Shown: positions 16,082 through 25,205 of the stretch, piece after piece
Layout: each line of letters starts with the position of its first letter
Position numbering within the stretch: the stretch's first letter is position 1
DNA from: FEN-1139 sp964396375
GTDB taxonomy: Bacteria > Myxococcota_A > Polyangia > Polyangiales > Polyangiaceae
NCBI GenBank assembly: GCA_964396375.1
Contig: CAYNEY010000012.1
Coordinates: 49,891 to 113,890 of the forward strand
DNA length: 64,000 nucleotides
Reading direction: 5' to 3'
Position numbers and translations under genes: made by a program
The notes under the pieces: generated by a model
Databases searched by the model: none
Told to the model about the DNA's origin: nothing
Seen by the model: the letters and a program-made list of their open reading frames with translations, nothing else

Positions 16082-17983
16082 ATGACCGAAACCGAACGCC
16101 ACTCCTTCCAAGCCGAAGTCAGCCAGGTCCTGTCTCTGGTGGTAGGCTCCCTGTACAGTCATAAGGAGGTCTTCCTCCGCGAGCTGATCTCGAACGCGGC
16201 CGATGCCTTGGATCGGCTTCGCTTCGAGAGTCTCACCAGCCCGGAGCTGCTGCCCAGCGGTGAGGAGTTGAAGATCCGTATCGTGGTCGACAAGGCGGCG
16301 CGCACCCTCACGATCGAAGACAACGGGATTGGCATGAGCCAAAAGGAGCTCATCGAGAATCTCGGGACCATCGCGCGGAGCGGCACCCGGGAGTTCATGA
16401 AGCGGGTTGCGGAGGCCCAGCAAGCTGCAGCTTCAGGAGTCCAACTGATTGGCCAGTTTGGAGTCGGTTTCTACAGCGCCTTTTTGGTGGCAGATGAGGT
16501 CGTGGTGACCAGCCGGCGTGCGGGGAGCTCCGAGGCGCATTGCTGGCGCTCCGAGGCCAAGGAGGATTTCACCGTCGAGCCAGCAGAGCGAGCTGCCCAG
16601 GGAACCAGCATCGTGCTTCGGCTGAAGGCCGACCAAGACGAGTTCTTGGAGCGGTATCGAATCCGCAGCCTGATCGAGCGGTACTCGGACTATATCAGTC
16701 ACTCAATCGAGGTGGGAGGGCCAAGTGAGAAGCCCGACGCGGAGACGGCCTCGTCGGAGCTCACCTTCGAACGCGTCAACCGCGCCAGTGCACTCTGGCA
16801 GCGCAATCCCAAGGAGGTCAGCCTGGAGCAGTACCAGGAGTTCTACAAGCACCTCACCCACGACTGGGAGCCACCGGTGACCCATCGGCACTTCGCGGTC
16901 GAGGGCACACAGATGTTCACGGGCCTCTTGTTCTTGCCGGGCCGCGCCCCCTTCGATCTGTTCGATCCTAGCTCGAAGCCAGGCGTACGTCTGCATGTGC
17001 GCCGCGTGTTGGTGATGGAGAACAGCGAGGAGTTGCTCCCGAAATGGCTGCGCTTCCTGCGCGGGGTGGTCGACTCGGAAGATCTGCCGCTCAACGTTTC
17101 TCGAGAGACGCTGCAGGACTCGCGGGTGGTGCGCACCATCAGGAAGCAAGTCACCCAGCATGCGCTCACCATGCTCGAAGAGCTGGCTAGCAATCGCCCG
17201 GAGGATTATCAGAAGACCTGGGAGTCGTTTGGGGTGGTGCTGAAGGAGGGCCTGCACTTCGAGCCCGAAGAGCGCGAGCGATTGAGCCGCCTGTTCCGCT
17301 TCCAGAGTTCCACCACCAGTGGATGGCAATCCTTGGCTGACTACGTGGGCAGGATGAAGCCCGACCAGGAGTCTATCTACTACGCCGTTGGTCCGTCCCG
17401 GAAGGTGCTCGAACAGAGCCCACACCTCGAGATCCTGAAGAAGCATGGCATCGAGGTGCTGTTGCTCACCGATCCGGTCGATCCTTTCATGCTGCCGAAC
17501 CTGCCGGACTTCGAGAAGAAGCCGCTCCGAGACGCGATGACCGGCGACCTCTCGCTCCCGAAGTCGGCGGAAGCCGAGAAGACAGACACCGAATCTCCCG
17601 AGCCCCTGTTCGACAAGATGGCGAGCATCCTCGGTGAGCGCGTCGAGAAAGTCCGAGCCTCGAGTCGCCTCGCCGACTCACCTGCCTGCCTGGTTCGCCC
17701 CGAGGGAGCGCTCGCTCCCCACATCGAGCGCCTACTCCGAGCGCGCAACCTGGAGGTTCCCGCCACCCGGCGCGTGCTCGAGGTGAATCGCGACCACGCG
17801 GTGGTGGTGGCGATGCGCCGTCTGTTCTTGGTCAACCCAGACTCCCCCAAGCTCGGGGAGTGGATCGAACTCTTGTACGACCAATCCCTGCTGGCCGAGG
17901 GCAGTCCGATCGACGATCCGGCGGCTTTCGCGCGGCGCATGAGCCACGTCCTGTCCGACGCCGCCGAACAGGCGCTGCGCTAA
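16082..17983 (+). CDS. htpG: Molecular chaperone HtpG (Hsp90)
   Basis: A 633-residue Hsp90 of usual bacterial length. The N-terminal GHKL ATPase has the catalytic helix LRELISNAADALDRLR, the magnesium/adenine motif EDNGIGM and the lid glycine loop GQFGVGFYSAFLVADEV. The middle domain contains the conserved arginine segment LPLNVSRETLQ. The C-terminal dimerisation domain ends without a eukaryotic EEVD tail. It assists late folding of client proteins in the cytosol. Its stop overlaps the convergent kinase gene by 4 nt. Confidence 0.97.
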   Translation: MTETERHSFQAEVSQVLSLVVGSLYSHKEVFLRELISNAADALDRLRFESLTSPELLPSGEELKIRIVVDKAARTLTIEDNGIGMSQKELIENLGTIARSGTREFMKRVAEAQQAAASGVQLIGQFGVGFYSAFLVADEVVVTSRRAGSSEAHCWRSEAKEDFTVEPAERAAQGTSIVLRLKADQDEFLERYRIRSLIERYSDYISHSIEVGGPSEKPDAETASSELTFERVNRASALWQRNPKEVSLEQYQEFYKHLTHDWEPPVTHRHFAVEGTQMFTGLLFLPGRAPFDLFDPSSKPGVRLHVRRVLVMENSEELLPKWLRFLRGVVDSEDLPLNVSRETLQDSRVVRTIRKQVTQHALTMLEELASNRPEDYQKTWESFGVVLKEGLHFEPEERERLSRLFRFQSSTTSGWQSLADYVGRMKPDQESIYYAVGPSRKVLEQSPHLEILKKHGIEVLLLTDPVDPFMLPNLPDFEKKPLRDAMTGDLSLPKSAEAEKTDTESPEPLFDKMASILGERVEKVRASSRLADSPACLVRPEGALAPHIERLLRARNLEVPATRRVLEVNRDHAVVVAMRRLFLVNPDSPKLGEWIELLYDQSLLAEGSPIDDPAAFARRMSHVLSDAAEQALR

Positions 17984-18855
17984 CCACCGTAGCGCTCGAG
18001 GACCCGCCTCACCTGCGCGGCGTAGCTACCGCCGAACAGGTTGGTGTGCACCAGAAGAGGGTACAGCTGATGAAGCGCCAGGCGGTCGCCCGCGCCCGGC
18101 GCGAGGGGGCAGATCTCGTCATAGGAGGCGAACACTCGCTCGCCAAACCCTCCGAAAAGCCGCATCATCGCCAGATCGAATTCGCGGTGGCCCCCGGCCA
18201 CGCTCGGATCGATGAGCCACGGCTCACCCCGCGGACCTACCATCAGATTGCCGGACCACAAATCGCCGTGCAGGCGCGCCGGAGGCTCGACGGGCAGCAG
18301 CAATTCGGCCAGACGCGGCCGGAGGCGCTCCATCCGAGGCACAAGCGAACTCGAAAGCCGTCCGGTCTTCACCGCCAGCGCAAACTGGGGTTCTAGGCGC
18401 TCGGCGTAGTAGAATTCGGCCCAGGTCGGGTGGGTCAGATTCGACTGAGGCAAGGTGCCAATGGTATTGGACATCGACCAGCCGAAGTGCGCAGGGTGAC
18501 AACGGTGGAGCGCCGCCAGCCCGCGGCCGAGTCGCTCGTCGAAGTTGGGAGCAGGTCGGCTCACCTCGATCCAAGAAAGAACCAACGCCGCTTCTTCCCC
18601 TTCCTGCTCGGCCTCGAGGACCGCCAAGACCTCGGGTACGGGCAGGGCGCGCGCTTCGCGGAGCCAGTTCAGACCGTTGGCCTCGGCGGTGAACATCCCC
18701 GGGGGCGCGTGGGCGTTCAGCTTGACGAAGGCCCGTGTTTTGTCCTCAAACCAGAGACAAAAGGCCTGATTGATGTCCCCGCCACCCACCCGCCTCTGCT
18801 GTGCCACGTCTCTTCCGAGACAGCGCCGCAGCCGCGCGAGGAACTTCGGGGTCAT
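17980..18855 (-). CDS. Fructosamine/ribulosamine kinase family protein
   Basis: 291 residues from the ATG at 18855, which overlaps the stop of the phosphatase gene as ATGA. It has an aminoglycoside-phosphotransferase-like kinase fold with the catalytic motif HGDLWSGN (about 195-202), WLIDPSVAGGHREFDLAMM (the DFG-like Mg site) and an N-terminal GGDINQAF nucleotide loop. Family members phosphorylate ketosamine adducts on proteins at O-3, destabilising them and reversing glycation. The coupled low-molecular-weight phosphatase strengthens a ribulosamine/erythrulosamine deglycation role, since such phosphatases can act on protein-bound ribulosamine 5-phosphate. Confidence 0.9.
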   Translation of the reverse strand: MTPKFLARLRRCLGRDVAQQRRVGGGDINQAFCLWFEDKTRAFVKLNAHAPPGMFTAEANGLNWLREARALPVPEVLAVLEAEQEGEEAALVLSWIEVSRPAPNFDERLGRGLAALHRCHPAHFGWSMSNTIGTLPQSNLTHPTWAEFYYAERLEPQFALAVKTGRLSSSLVPRMERLRPRLAELLLPVEPPARLHGDLWSGNLMVGPRGEPWLIDPSVAGGHREFDLAMMRLFGGFGERVFASYDEICPLAPGAGDRLALHQLYPLLVHTNLFGGSYAAQVRRVLERYGG

Positions 18856-19337
18856 CGACGATCCCGCGAGTCCCGATGACAATGCCTGAGCAGGCCCTGA
18901 CAGGCGCGCTCGCAGATCTCGATCACCTCGTCGAAGCCTCGCGGACCGCCGTAGTAGGGATCCGGGACACTCTGACCGCGCGGGGTACCGGACTCGAAAT
19001 CTCGAAACAGCGCCAGCTTCTGCTGGTGCTCGGGGCGCGTGACCATCCGCTTCAAGGTGCGGAGGTTGTCCTCGTCCATGGCGAGGATCAAATCGAAGCG
19101 CTCGAAGTCTCGCTCGAGGAACTGACGGGCGCGGTGCTCGATCCGGTAGCCGTGCCGGAGCGCTGCCTCCCGGGAGCGGGGATCGGCGAGCTCACCCTGA
19201 TGGTAGCTGGCGGTCCCGGCGCTATCGAGTTCGAAGAGATGAGACATACCCCGATCCTCCACCAGCTTCTTCATCACCGCCTCGGCGGTTGGAGAGCGGC
19301 AGATATTGCCGAGGCACACGAAACAGAGACGAGTCAT
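18852..19337 (-). CDS. Low-molecular-weight protein-tyrosine-phosphatase family
   Basis: 161 residues. The P-loop CLGNICRS (residues 8-15, C(X)5R) lies at the extreme N-terminus, and the general acid is in VPDPYYGG near residue 126, as in all class II PTPs. It hydrolyses phosphotyrosine or small phosphoesters through a phosphocysteine intermediate. It overlaps both neighbours by ATGA junctions, so three proteins are made from one transcript. Pairing with the fructosamine kinase homologue suggests a substrate such as protein-bound sugar phosphate rather than phosphotyrosine, though that is inference. Confidence 0.93.
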   Translation of the reverse strand: MTRLCFVCLGNICRSPTAEAVMKKLVEDRGMSHLFELDSAGTASYHQGELADPRSREAALRHGYRIEHRARQFLERDFERFDLILAMDEDNLRTLKRMVTRPEHQQKLALFRDFESGTPRGQSVPDPYYGGPRGFDEVIEICERACQGLLRHCHRDSRDRR

Positions 19338-20431
19338 GACCCCGAAGCTCCACCGAGCAGCGGCGCGAGAACTTGAAACAGCTCCTTTGCCATAGCCTCG
19401 TGGGTGGAGACGCTCGGGTGCCAGTCACACCCGGGTGCCGCGTTCCGGGTCTGCATCGGGTGGAAGAACGCGCGCGACAGAGCGCGCTCGGAAAGAGCCG
19501 TTACCGCGGCACGGATCGCCGCTTCGGCGTTCTCGAGATCGGTGCCGGACAACATGGGCCCGAGGGTGCAGAGAATCACCGCCTTGGGATAGACGCTCTG
19601 GATCCGTTCGAGGAGGGCCAGGTAACGTCGAGAAAACTCCTCGGGGTCGGGATCGGGCTCGGTGCTAAAGTCGTTGGTTCCCAGGTTGATGACCACCGCG
19701 TCAACCGGGTATTCGGTGAAGGACCAGCGGCTCGTCATATCTTCAGGCATGGTCCGCTCGAACAGCAGCGGCATCACCTCTCCCGGTCCCCCGTCGTAGT
19801 TCTTCATCACTCCCCGCCCCGACCAGGCCACAGTCGAGACCTCAGCGTCGAGCAGCCGTCCCAGCACTGCCCCATAAGCAAGCTCATGGTTCTCGGTCTC
19901 GGCACTGAAGGGACAACTCGTGTCCTTGCCCTCATTTCCATACCCACAGCTGATCGAATCCCCAAGCACCTCGATGCGACGTGACCGGCTGACCGCGCTG
20001 GGCAGAAGCTCGCCGTCGCCGACCGTGACATCGAGGAGTTCGGTGGGGCCGAAGGAAGCCTCGGTTCGACGCCGCACTTCGAGTACGTGAGTCCCCGGGC
20101 CAAGACCCTGCGCCACCACGTACTCTTCACGTTCCCGCGTGGTCACGAGCACAGGCTCTGGTTGTCCATCGAGGTGGACGCTGTGTCGGTTCTGATCGCG
20201 GAGGTGGAGGGTCAGCGATGAACCCGTGAAGCTGAGCCGAAACCCGGCTCCGGACCAGGCGTAGCGGAGCGCGCGCTCGCCTTTGTGCTCGACGCGGCCA
20301 ATGCCCTGGATGAGGCCGGATGATGGACGGTCCGTGTCAGCACGGGGCGCCTGCGGCGCGCGTTCGAGCGCACAACCTGCGACCATCAACGAGGAAAGGA
20401 GAACGAGGGGGAGCATGGACCAAGGGAGCAT
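19334..20431 (-). CDS. SGNH/GDSL esterase lipoprotein (CE2-like)
   Basis: 365 residues from the ATG at 20431. A lipoprotein signal ends in LMVAGC (Cys 20). An N-terminal beta-sandwich (about 45-150, GIGRVEHKGERALRYAWSGAG) precedes the SGNH hydrolase domain. That domain contains the nucleophile block EVLGDSISCGYGN, the oxyanion Asn in INLGTNDFS and the terminal DWHPSVSTH with catalytic His. The two-domain layout matches carbohydrate esterase family 2 acetylxylan esterases. It opens the coupled operon with the phosphatase and kinase. Its real substrate may be an acetylated polysaccharide outside the cytoplasmic membrane. Confidence 0.88.
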   Translation of the reverse strand: MLPWSMLPLVLLSSLMVAGCALERAPQAPRADTDRPSSGLIQGIGRVEHKGERALRYAWSGAGFRLSFTGSSLTLHLRDQNRHSVHLDGQPEPVLVTTREREEYVVAQGLGPGTHVLEVRRRTEASFGPTELLDVTVGDGELLPSAVSRSRRIEVLGDSISCGYGNEGKDTSCPFSAETENHELAYGAVLGRLLDAEVSTVAWSGRGVMKNYDGGPGEVMPLLFERTMPEDMTSRWSFTEYPVDAVVINLGTNDFSTEPDPDPEEFSRRYLALLERIQSVYPKAVILCTLGPMLSGTDLENAEAAIRAAVTALSERALSRAFFHPMQTRNAAPGCDWHPSVSTHEAMAKELFQVLAPLLGGASGS

Positions 20432-20539
20432 CAGACGCCGATCGTCCCCGATCTCGGCCGCCTCCAGCAACCGAGAAGTGGCACCCGGACCCATTTGCCC
20501 TATGCTCCGTGCCGAACGATTCGGCTCGAAGGTCAGGTG

Positions 20540-22027
20540 ATGCGCGACCCAAAGTCCCAAGTTCGCACCGGGGTGCTCTGGCTCGGCTCAGCCTCTCTCG
20601 TGGCGCAGATCCTTGATGCGCTCGGGCTGATCGTAGTCCTCATGTTCTTGTCCCGCGAGGACATGGGCGTGGCAACGCTTTCTTGGTCGGTCGCGGTGAT
20701 CGTCGAGGCCCTGAACGGCCTCGGAACCGGGGCAGCACTGCTCCAGAGCAAGCGAGTCGAGCGGGCGGACCTCGACGCCGTGTTCTCGTACGCCGTCGGC
20801 ACTGCCCTGATCTTCGCGTTGATTGCGGCGTTGCTCTCCCCGTTCATCGCCGCCTCGTACCGCGAACCCTCCCTCGCCCCGATGCTCGTGGTCTCGGTGC
20901 TGAAGCTCCCGCTGGTCAGCGCCGCGCTGGTTCCGCTGCAGATGCTGAACCGTGAGCTCAGGTTCCGCGACGTGGCCCTGATCCAGACCGCCTCCACCAT
21001 ACTCTCCCTACTCCTCAAGATCGCGCTCGCCGTGTTCGGACTGCGTGCCTGGGCGCTGGTGATCGCGAACACCAGCTACGGACTCTTCACGCTGATCGGC
21101 GCGTTCATCCTGTATCCGATGCTGCCGCGTCCCACCCTCGATTTCGCTCGGATCCGGGAGCTGATCGTCTACGGGCTCAGGCTGAGCGTGCATTCGGTGC
21201 TCTACCACACCATGCGCAACGCCGATTTCTTGATTGTCGGGCATGTGCTCGGGAGCGGACCGCTCGGCCTCTACCGCGTGGCCTTCGACATCGCCATGAC
21301 TCCACCCCTCGCCATCCAACAGACGGTGAGTCGCACGGCGTTCCCGGTGTTCTCGCGCCTCACCGATGACCCTCCTCTGCTCGCCCAGACCTTCACCTGG
21401 ATGCAACGCGGGCTCGGCCTGGTGGCGGTGCCAATCGCGCTCTTCCTCACCTTCGGTGCACACGACCTCTTAGCGCTGGTCGCCGAGGGGCGCTGGGTGG
21501 AGGCCGCACCCGCCCTCATCGTGCTCAGCTGGGCTGCGGTGCCGCGGACGCTGGCTCAACTCTATCCCGAGCTTTACAAAGCCGCCGGACGCCCGGGTCT
21601 CGCAGTACAGGGTACCCTCTTCACCTTCGCCCTCTTGGTGAGCGGGTTCGCTGCAGGCCTTTACGGTTTCGGTCAGCGCTTCGGCGTTCTCCCCGTGGCC
21701 TTCACCTGGTTGCTCGGCTATCCCTTGATCCTGGTGGTGCTGTTGCTGCTCGCTCAGAAGGTGGCACCTCTGAGGGGCCGAGACTACCTCTCCCCCTTTC
21801 GGCATCCCCTCCTCGCAGGTTTGCTCGCGACCTGCCTCGCCGCCCCCCTGGCTTGGCTTCGTAGCCTGCTCGGGGAGTCCGTCCTTCTTTCACTCGGCCA
21901 CTTGGTGATGCTGGCCGGGGTGATCCTCGGAGCATTCTTCTGGTACACGCGCCGGGTGCTCCACATGTCACCGAAGGAGTTGCTCGGTGGCACGAAGAGA
22001 CCCGCGGCCACGACGGAAGGGACCTGA
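20540..22027 (+). CDS. Oligosaccharide flippase (Wzx/MATE-like polysaccharide exporter)
   Basis: 495 residues from the ATG at 20540, preceded by AAGGTCAGG; an earlier ATG at 20495 is in frame but unlikely. About 12-14 hydrophobic helices are visible, with the Wzx-type start VRTGVLWLGSASLVAQILDA and the conserved loop LRLSVHSVLYHTMRNADFLIVG. MOP-family flippases move lipid-linked oligosaccharides across the inner membrane. The glycosyltransferase gene directly behind it (4-nt gap with the TTG start) supports a polysaccharide or glycolipid role. Confidence 0.88.
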   Translation: MRDPKSQVRTGVLWLGSASLVAQILDALGLIVVLMFLSREDMGVATLSWSVAVIVEALNGLGTGAALLQSKRVERADLDAVFSYAVGTALIFALIAALLSPFIAASYREPSLAPMLVVSVLKLPLVSAALVPLQMLNRELRFRDVALIQTASTILSLLLKIALAVFGLRAWALVIANTSYGLFTLIGAFILYPMLPRPTLDFARIRELIVYGLRLSVHSVLYHTMRNADFLIVGHVLGSGPLGLYRVAFDIAMTPPLAIQQTVSRTAFPVFSRLTDDPPLLAQTFTWMQRGLGLVAVPIALFLTFGAHDLLALVAEGRWVEAAPALIVLSWAAVPRTLAQLYPELYKAAGRPGLAVQGTLFTFALLVSGFAAGLYGFGQRFGVLPVAFTWLLGYPLILVVLLLLAQKVAPLRGRDYLSPFRHPLLAGLLATCLAAPLAWLRSLLGESVLLSLGHLVMLAGVILGAFFWYTRRVLHMSPKELLGGTKRPAATTEGT

Positions 22028-22031
22028 CCGG

Positions 22032-23195
22032 TTGGCATCCCCACGCGTCGCCCTCCTGCGGAACCAGTTTCTCCCCTATTCGGAGACGTTCATCCACGAC
22101 CAGCTACGGCACCATCGACGCTACCAACCCACCGTCTTCGCCCGTTGCCACCGGCATCGCGAGCGCTTCCCGGGGCACGAGGTGGTGGCGCTCGAGACCG
22201 ACACCGAGCCTCATCGATGGCGTTCCCTCGTCTATGGCGTATTTGGCGCTGCGCCAATCTTCGATCGAGCGCTCGAGGAGCGCCAGTACTCGCTGATCCA
22301 CGCGCACTTCGTCAACAACGGGGCCTACGCCCTCGATTTCTCCCGACGGCACCGCTTACCGCTCGTGATTTCGGCGCATGGCCACGACGTGACCACGCTG
22401 ATCTCGCGGGAACTCTACCACCCCCGTTCGCTGTTCGTGCTCTCCCGGCTGCGGCGACTCATGCTCGAGAGCACGCTCCTCCTCGCCGCCTCGCAAGAAC
22501 TCCATGACCTCTTGATCGAGGTGGGCTTCCCCAAACACAAGCTCCGCGTCCACCGCCTGGGGATCGATCTCGACGCCATCGCCTCGCACCGCGCGCAGCG
22601 CGCCGTGCCGACCAAGCTGGTGATGGTGGGCCGCTTCGTGGAGAAAAAGGGCCACCTCGATGGGTTCACCGCCTTCGCCGAACTCCGTCGACAGTTTCCC
22701 GAGGCCCGGATGGTCGTGATCGGCGACGGGCCGCTCTTCGGCGCGTATCAGGCGAGGCTCACCGAGTTGGGCCTGAAAGACTGCGTCGCCTTCCCCGGCT
22801 CGCTGCCCCATGAAGGCGTGCTCGCCGAGCTGGCCTCGGCCACGGTGGTGGTGACCCCGAGCGTGATCGCCTCGAATCTGGATCGCGAGTCCGGCCTGAT
22901 GGTGGCCAAGGAAGCCTCGGCGCTCGGGGTTCCCGTGGTCGGCACCTGGCACGGCGGCATCCCCGAAATCGTCGAGGATGGAGCCTCCGGTTTTCTGGTT
23001 CCCGAGCGTTGTCCTTCGGCACTCGCCGAACGGCTGGCACAGCTGCTCGCCGATCCGGAACTCTGCAACCGCTTCGGTGCACGAGCCCGCCAGAAGATGG
23101 AGCACGACTATGACATCCGAAGGCAGGTCGAAGAGCTCGAGGCACTCTACGATGAGGCACAGACTCTGTTCTGCCGTGGCGACCGGCGCAGCTAG
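22032..23195 (+). CDS. Family 4 glycosyltransferase
   Basis: About 387 residues from a TTG at 22032; the ATG at 21987 inside the flippase gene is the alternative. The protein begins SPRVALLRNQFLPYSETFI, the usual start of GT-B enzymes. It contains HAHFVNNGAYAL and ISAHGHDVTTL, the strand VMVGRFVEKKGHLDGFTAF, and the donor-binding block ESGLMVAKEASALGVPVVGTWHGGIPEIVEDGASGFLV with the ExxxxxxxE-type motif. It transfers a sugar from a nucleotide donor during surface polysaccharide assembly. Its stop overlaps the greB stop by 4 nt on the opposite strand. Confidence 0.92.
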   Translation: MASPRVALLRNQFLPYSETFIHDQLRHHRRYQPTVFARCHRHRERFPGHEVVALETDTEPHRWRSLVYGVFGAAPIFDRALEERQYSLIHAHFVNNGAYALDFSRRHRLPLVISAHGHDVTTLISRELYHPRSLFVLSRLRRLMLESTLLLAASQELHDLLIEVGFPKHKLRVHRLGIDLDAIASHRAQRAVPTKLVMVGRFVEKKGHLDGFTAFAELRRQFPEARMVVIGDGPLFGAYQARLTELGLKDCVAFPGSLPHEGVLAELASATVVVTPSVIASNLDRESGLMVAKEASALGVPVVGTWHGGIPEIVEDGASGFLVPERCPSALAERLAQLLADPELCNRFGARARQKMEHDYDIRRQVEELEALYDEAQTLFCRGDRRS

Positions 23196-23662
23196 CCCTC
23201 GTAGCTGAGTTCAACGATCTCGAGTTCGAGTTCGCCCGCCGGTCGCTGAACGAGGACACGATCACCAACCCTCCGGTTGAGGAGGGCGCGGCCGAGGGGA
23301 GATTGGAAGCTGATCCGCCCCACCGAAGGCTCTGACTCGTCGGGTCCGACCAGGTGGTAGCGACTCGTCTTGCCATTTTCGTCGCGCACCACGACCAGGG
23401 CGCCAAAGCGGACCTGACCGGTTTTGGTCTCACTCTGTCGAACCACCACCGCCGACTCGAGCCGCTTGGTCAGAAACCGGATCCGCCGATCGATCTCGCG
23501 CAGCCGTTTCTTCCCATAGATGTACTCGGCATTCTCAGAGCGATCTCCCTGGGCCGCTGCGTCGGCCACCTCCGAGACAACCCGAGGCCGCTTCAGCCGT
23601 AGCAACTCGTCGAGCTCGACGGAGAGTTTCTTCGCGCCTTCGGGGGTGAGGTAGTTTGGCAT
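23192..23662 (-). CDS. greB: Transcription elongation factor GreB
   Basis: 156 residues from the ATG at 23662 (MPNYLTPEGAKKL); the much longer frame upstream is antisense to the next gene and is rejected. The N-terminal coiled coil has the acidic tip VADAAAQGDRSENAEYIYGKKRLREIDRRI, with the DxxEN residues that coordinate Mg in the polymerase secondary channel. The C-terminal FKBP-like domain carries VGPDESEPSVGRISFQSPLGRALL. GreB rescues backtracked RNA polymerase by stimulating cleavage. The basic tip (YIYGKKRLRE) fits GreB better than GreA. Confidence 0.93.
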   Translation of the reverse strand: MPNYLTPEGAKKLSVELDELLRLKRPRVVSEVADAAAQGDRSENAEYIYGKKRLREIDRRIRFLTKRLESAVVVRQSETKTGQVRFGALVVVRDENGKTSRYHLVGPDESEPSVGRISFQSPLGRALLNRRVGDRVLVQRPAGELELEIVELSYEG

Positions 23663-23789
23663 GAGGGAGAGCCACGGTGGTCTATCCCGGAAACGGAGCG
23701 GAGGAAACGCACACCAAGGCTGGCCCGGTGGCCGCCTTGGTCGACTCGACCACCCTTCCCGTTCGGGGTACCAGACGGGAGGCGGCACC

Positions 23790-25205
23790 ATGACCACTCG
23801 ACGCTCTCCCATGCTCTCGGTCGTGTTGATGTTGCTCGGGTTCGCGAGCCTCGGTGTGATCGTCTTCGGCGGCGGCTCCATCCTGTTCATGAGGCAGCTC
23901 GAGGCAACGCTGATTGAGCAGACGGTACGGCTCGCCGAGCAGCGGGGCATCCTGCTCGAGCGCCCCAAGGTGGCGCTCCACCTCGACCACATCACCCTCG
24001 GCGAGCTCCGCTTCTCCCTAGTTGGACTGCCAGAGGTGCGCGGCTCGATCGCGAGCACAACCGTGTTCACCCCTCGGTTTACCCCAAGGCGACTCGCGGT
24101 GCATGGGGTGACTGTGCAGGTGAGAGGCGAGCCTCTGGCACTTCTCCCACGCCTCTTGGCGTGGGAGAAGCGGTACGCGAGCATTCCCTCGGGGCTCGAG
24201 CTCGAGGTGCCGGGTGTCGAACTCGAGTTCACCGATACCGGGGGCCGCTTCGGGACCCTGCGCGGAAAAGACGTGATGTTGACCCGCCGTGGCGACGATC
24301 GGGTGATCTCGATGAGCCGCTTCGAGTCGGCCTGGCTCAGGACCGATGCGGTCACGCTCAGGGTGAGCCCTCGGAACCCAGGTTTCCTCGTTACACTCGG
24401 CGATGACCCACAACGAGCACCACTGCGTCTGTTGGTCCTCCGAGAGGCCGCAAGGACCCACTTCGAGCTGGTCTGGCCGAAGCTCCGCGCGGACGACACG
24501 GCGGTTCTGCTTCGTCTCCCCAAGCTACCTTCCTGGCTTAGTCAGGTGGCGGCGAGCGGCGTGCTCGCCGTCGATGTGCCGAAGGATGGAGGGAACCCTA
24601 CGGGACGTGTGGCCCTGGAACTCGAGGGCGTCGCGGTGCCCCATCCGCCGGAATTGGCCGGCTTCGATTTCGGAAAGACCCTGAGCGTGGTAAGCCAGTT
24701 CTCCCTCGACCCTGAGCTCTCCCGCGCCGAACTCTCCGCTGTGAGTCTGAAGGCCGGTGCCTTCACCCTCCGTGGCAACGGGCGCTTGCTGCGCAAGGAC
24801 TGGACCATCATCGCGAAGCTCGACCTTGCCACCAGCCTTTCTTGTGCGGTGCTGGCGGCGGGCCTGGCCGAAACCCACCTTGGGGCCGAGGTGGGCGCTT
24901 GGGCTCGACGGAACGCGAAGCGCGCCGTGTCAGGGGCGGTGGATGTCCGCGTGCAGATCGAGGCCGACAGCTCTCATCTCGAAAAAGCCAAGGTGGTACG
25001 CCGCCTCGGAATCGGCTGCGGCCTGCGCCCCACCAGTCTCGAGGAGCTGCTCACCCTCGAGCTGCCTCCACTGCCAGATCCCGCACATGTGGAGAACCTC
25101 GTGCACGGCGCCATGACCGGCACGTTGCAGAGCCTCCCCATGCCCTGGCCAAACCTCACGTTGCCGACCCTCACCCCTCGAGAGCAAATGCCACCGACAC
25201 GCTGA
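23790..25205 (+). CDS. AsmA-like/unknown periplasmic membrane-anchored protein
   Basis: 471 residues from the ATG at 23790, with one N-terminal transmembrane segment (VVLMLLGFASLGVIVFGGGSIL) and a long beta-rich exterior. Repeated patterns such as LHLDHITLGELRFSLVGLPEVRG and LELEVPGVELEFTDTGGRFG resemble proteins of the AsmA/lipid-bridge type, but I cannot assign a family with certainty. The C-terminus is Pro/Leu rich (LPMPWPNLTLPTL). It is divergent from greB and its last 35 bp overlap the convergent lipoprotein gene. Confidence 0.7.
   Translation: MTTRRSPMLSVVLMLLGFASLGVIVFGGGSILFMRQLEATLIEQTVRLAEQRGILLERPKVALHLDHITLGELRFSLVGLPEVRGSIASTTVFTPRFTPRRLAVHGVTVQVRGEPLALLPRLLAWEKRYASIPSGLELEVPGVELEFTDTGGRFGTLRGKDVMLTRRGDDRVISMSRFESAWLRTDAVTLRVSPRNPGFLVTLGDDPQRAPLRLLVLREAARTHFELVWPKLRADDTAVLLRLPKLPSWLSQVAASGVLAVDVPKDGGNPTGRVALELEGVAVPHPPELAGFDFGKTLSVVSQFSLDPELSRAELSAVSLKAGAFTLRGNGRLLRKDWTIIAKLDLATSLSCAVLAAGLAETHLGAEVGAWARRNAKRAVSGAVDVRVQIEADSSHLEKAKVVRRLGIGCGLRPTSLEELLTLELPPLPDPAHVENLVHGAMTGTLQSLPMPWPNLTLPTLTPREQMPPTR

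Noticed and set aside
15926..16423. Minus-strand 165-codon frame overlapping the start of htpG
   Set aside because: Antisense to the conserved HtpG ATPase domain and lacks any recognisable protein signature.
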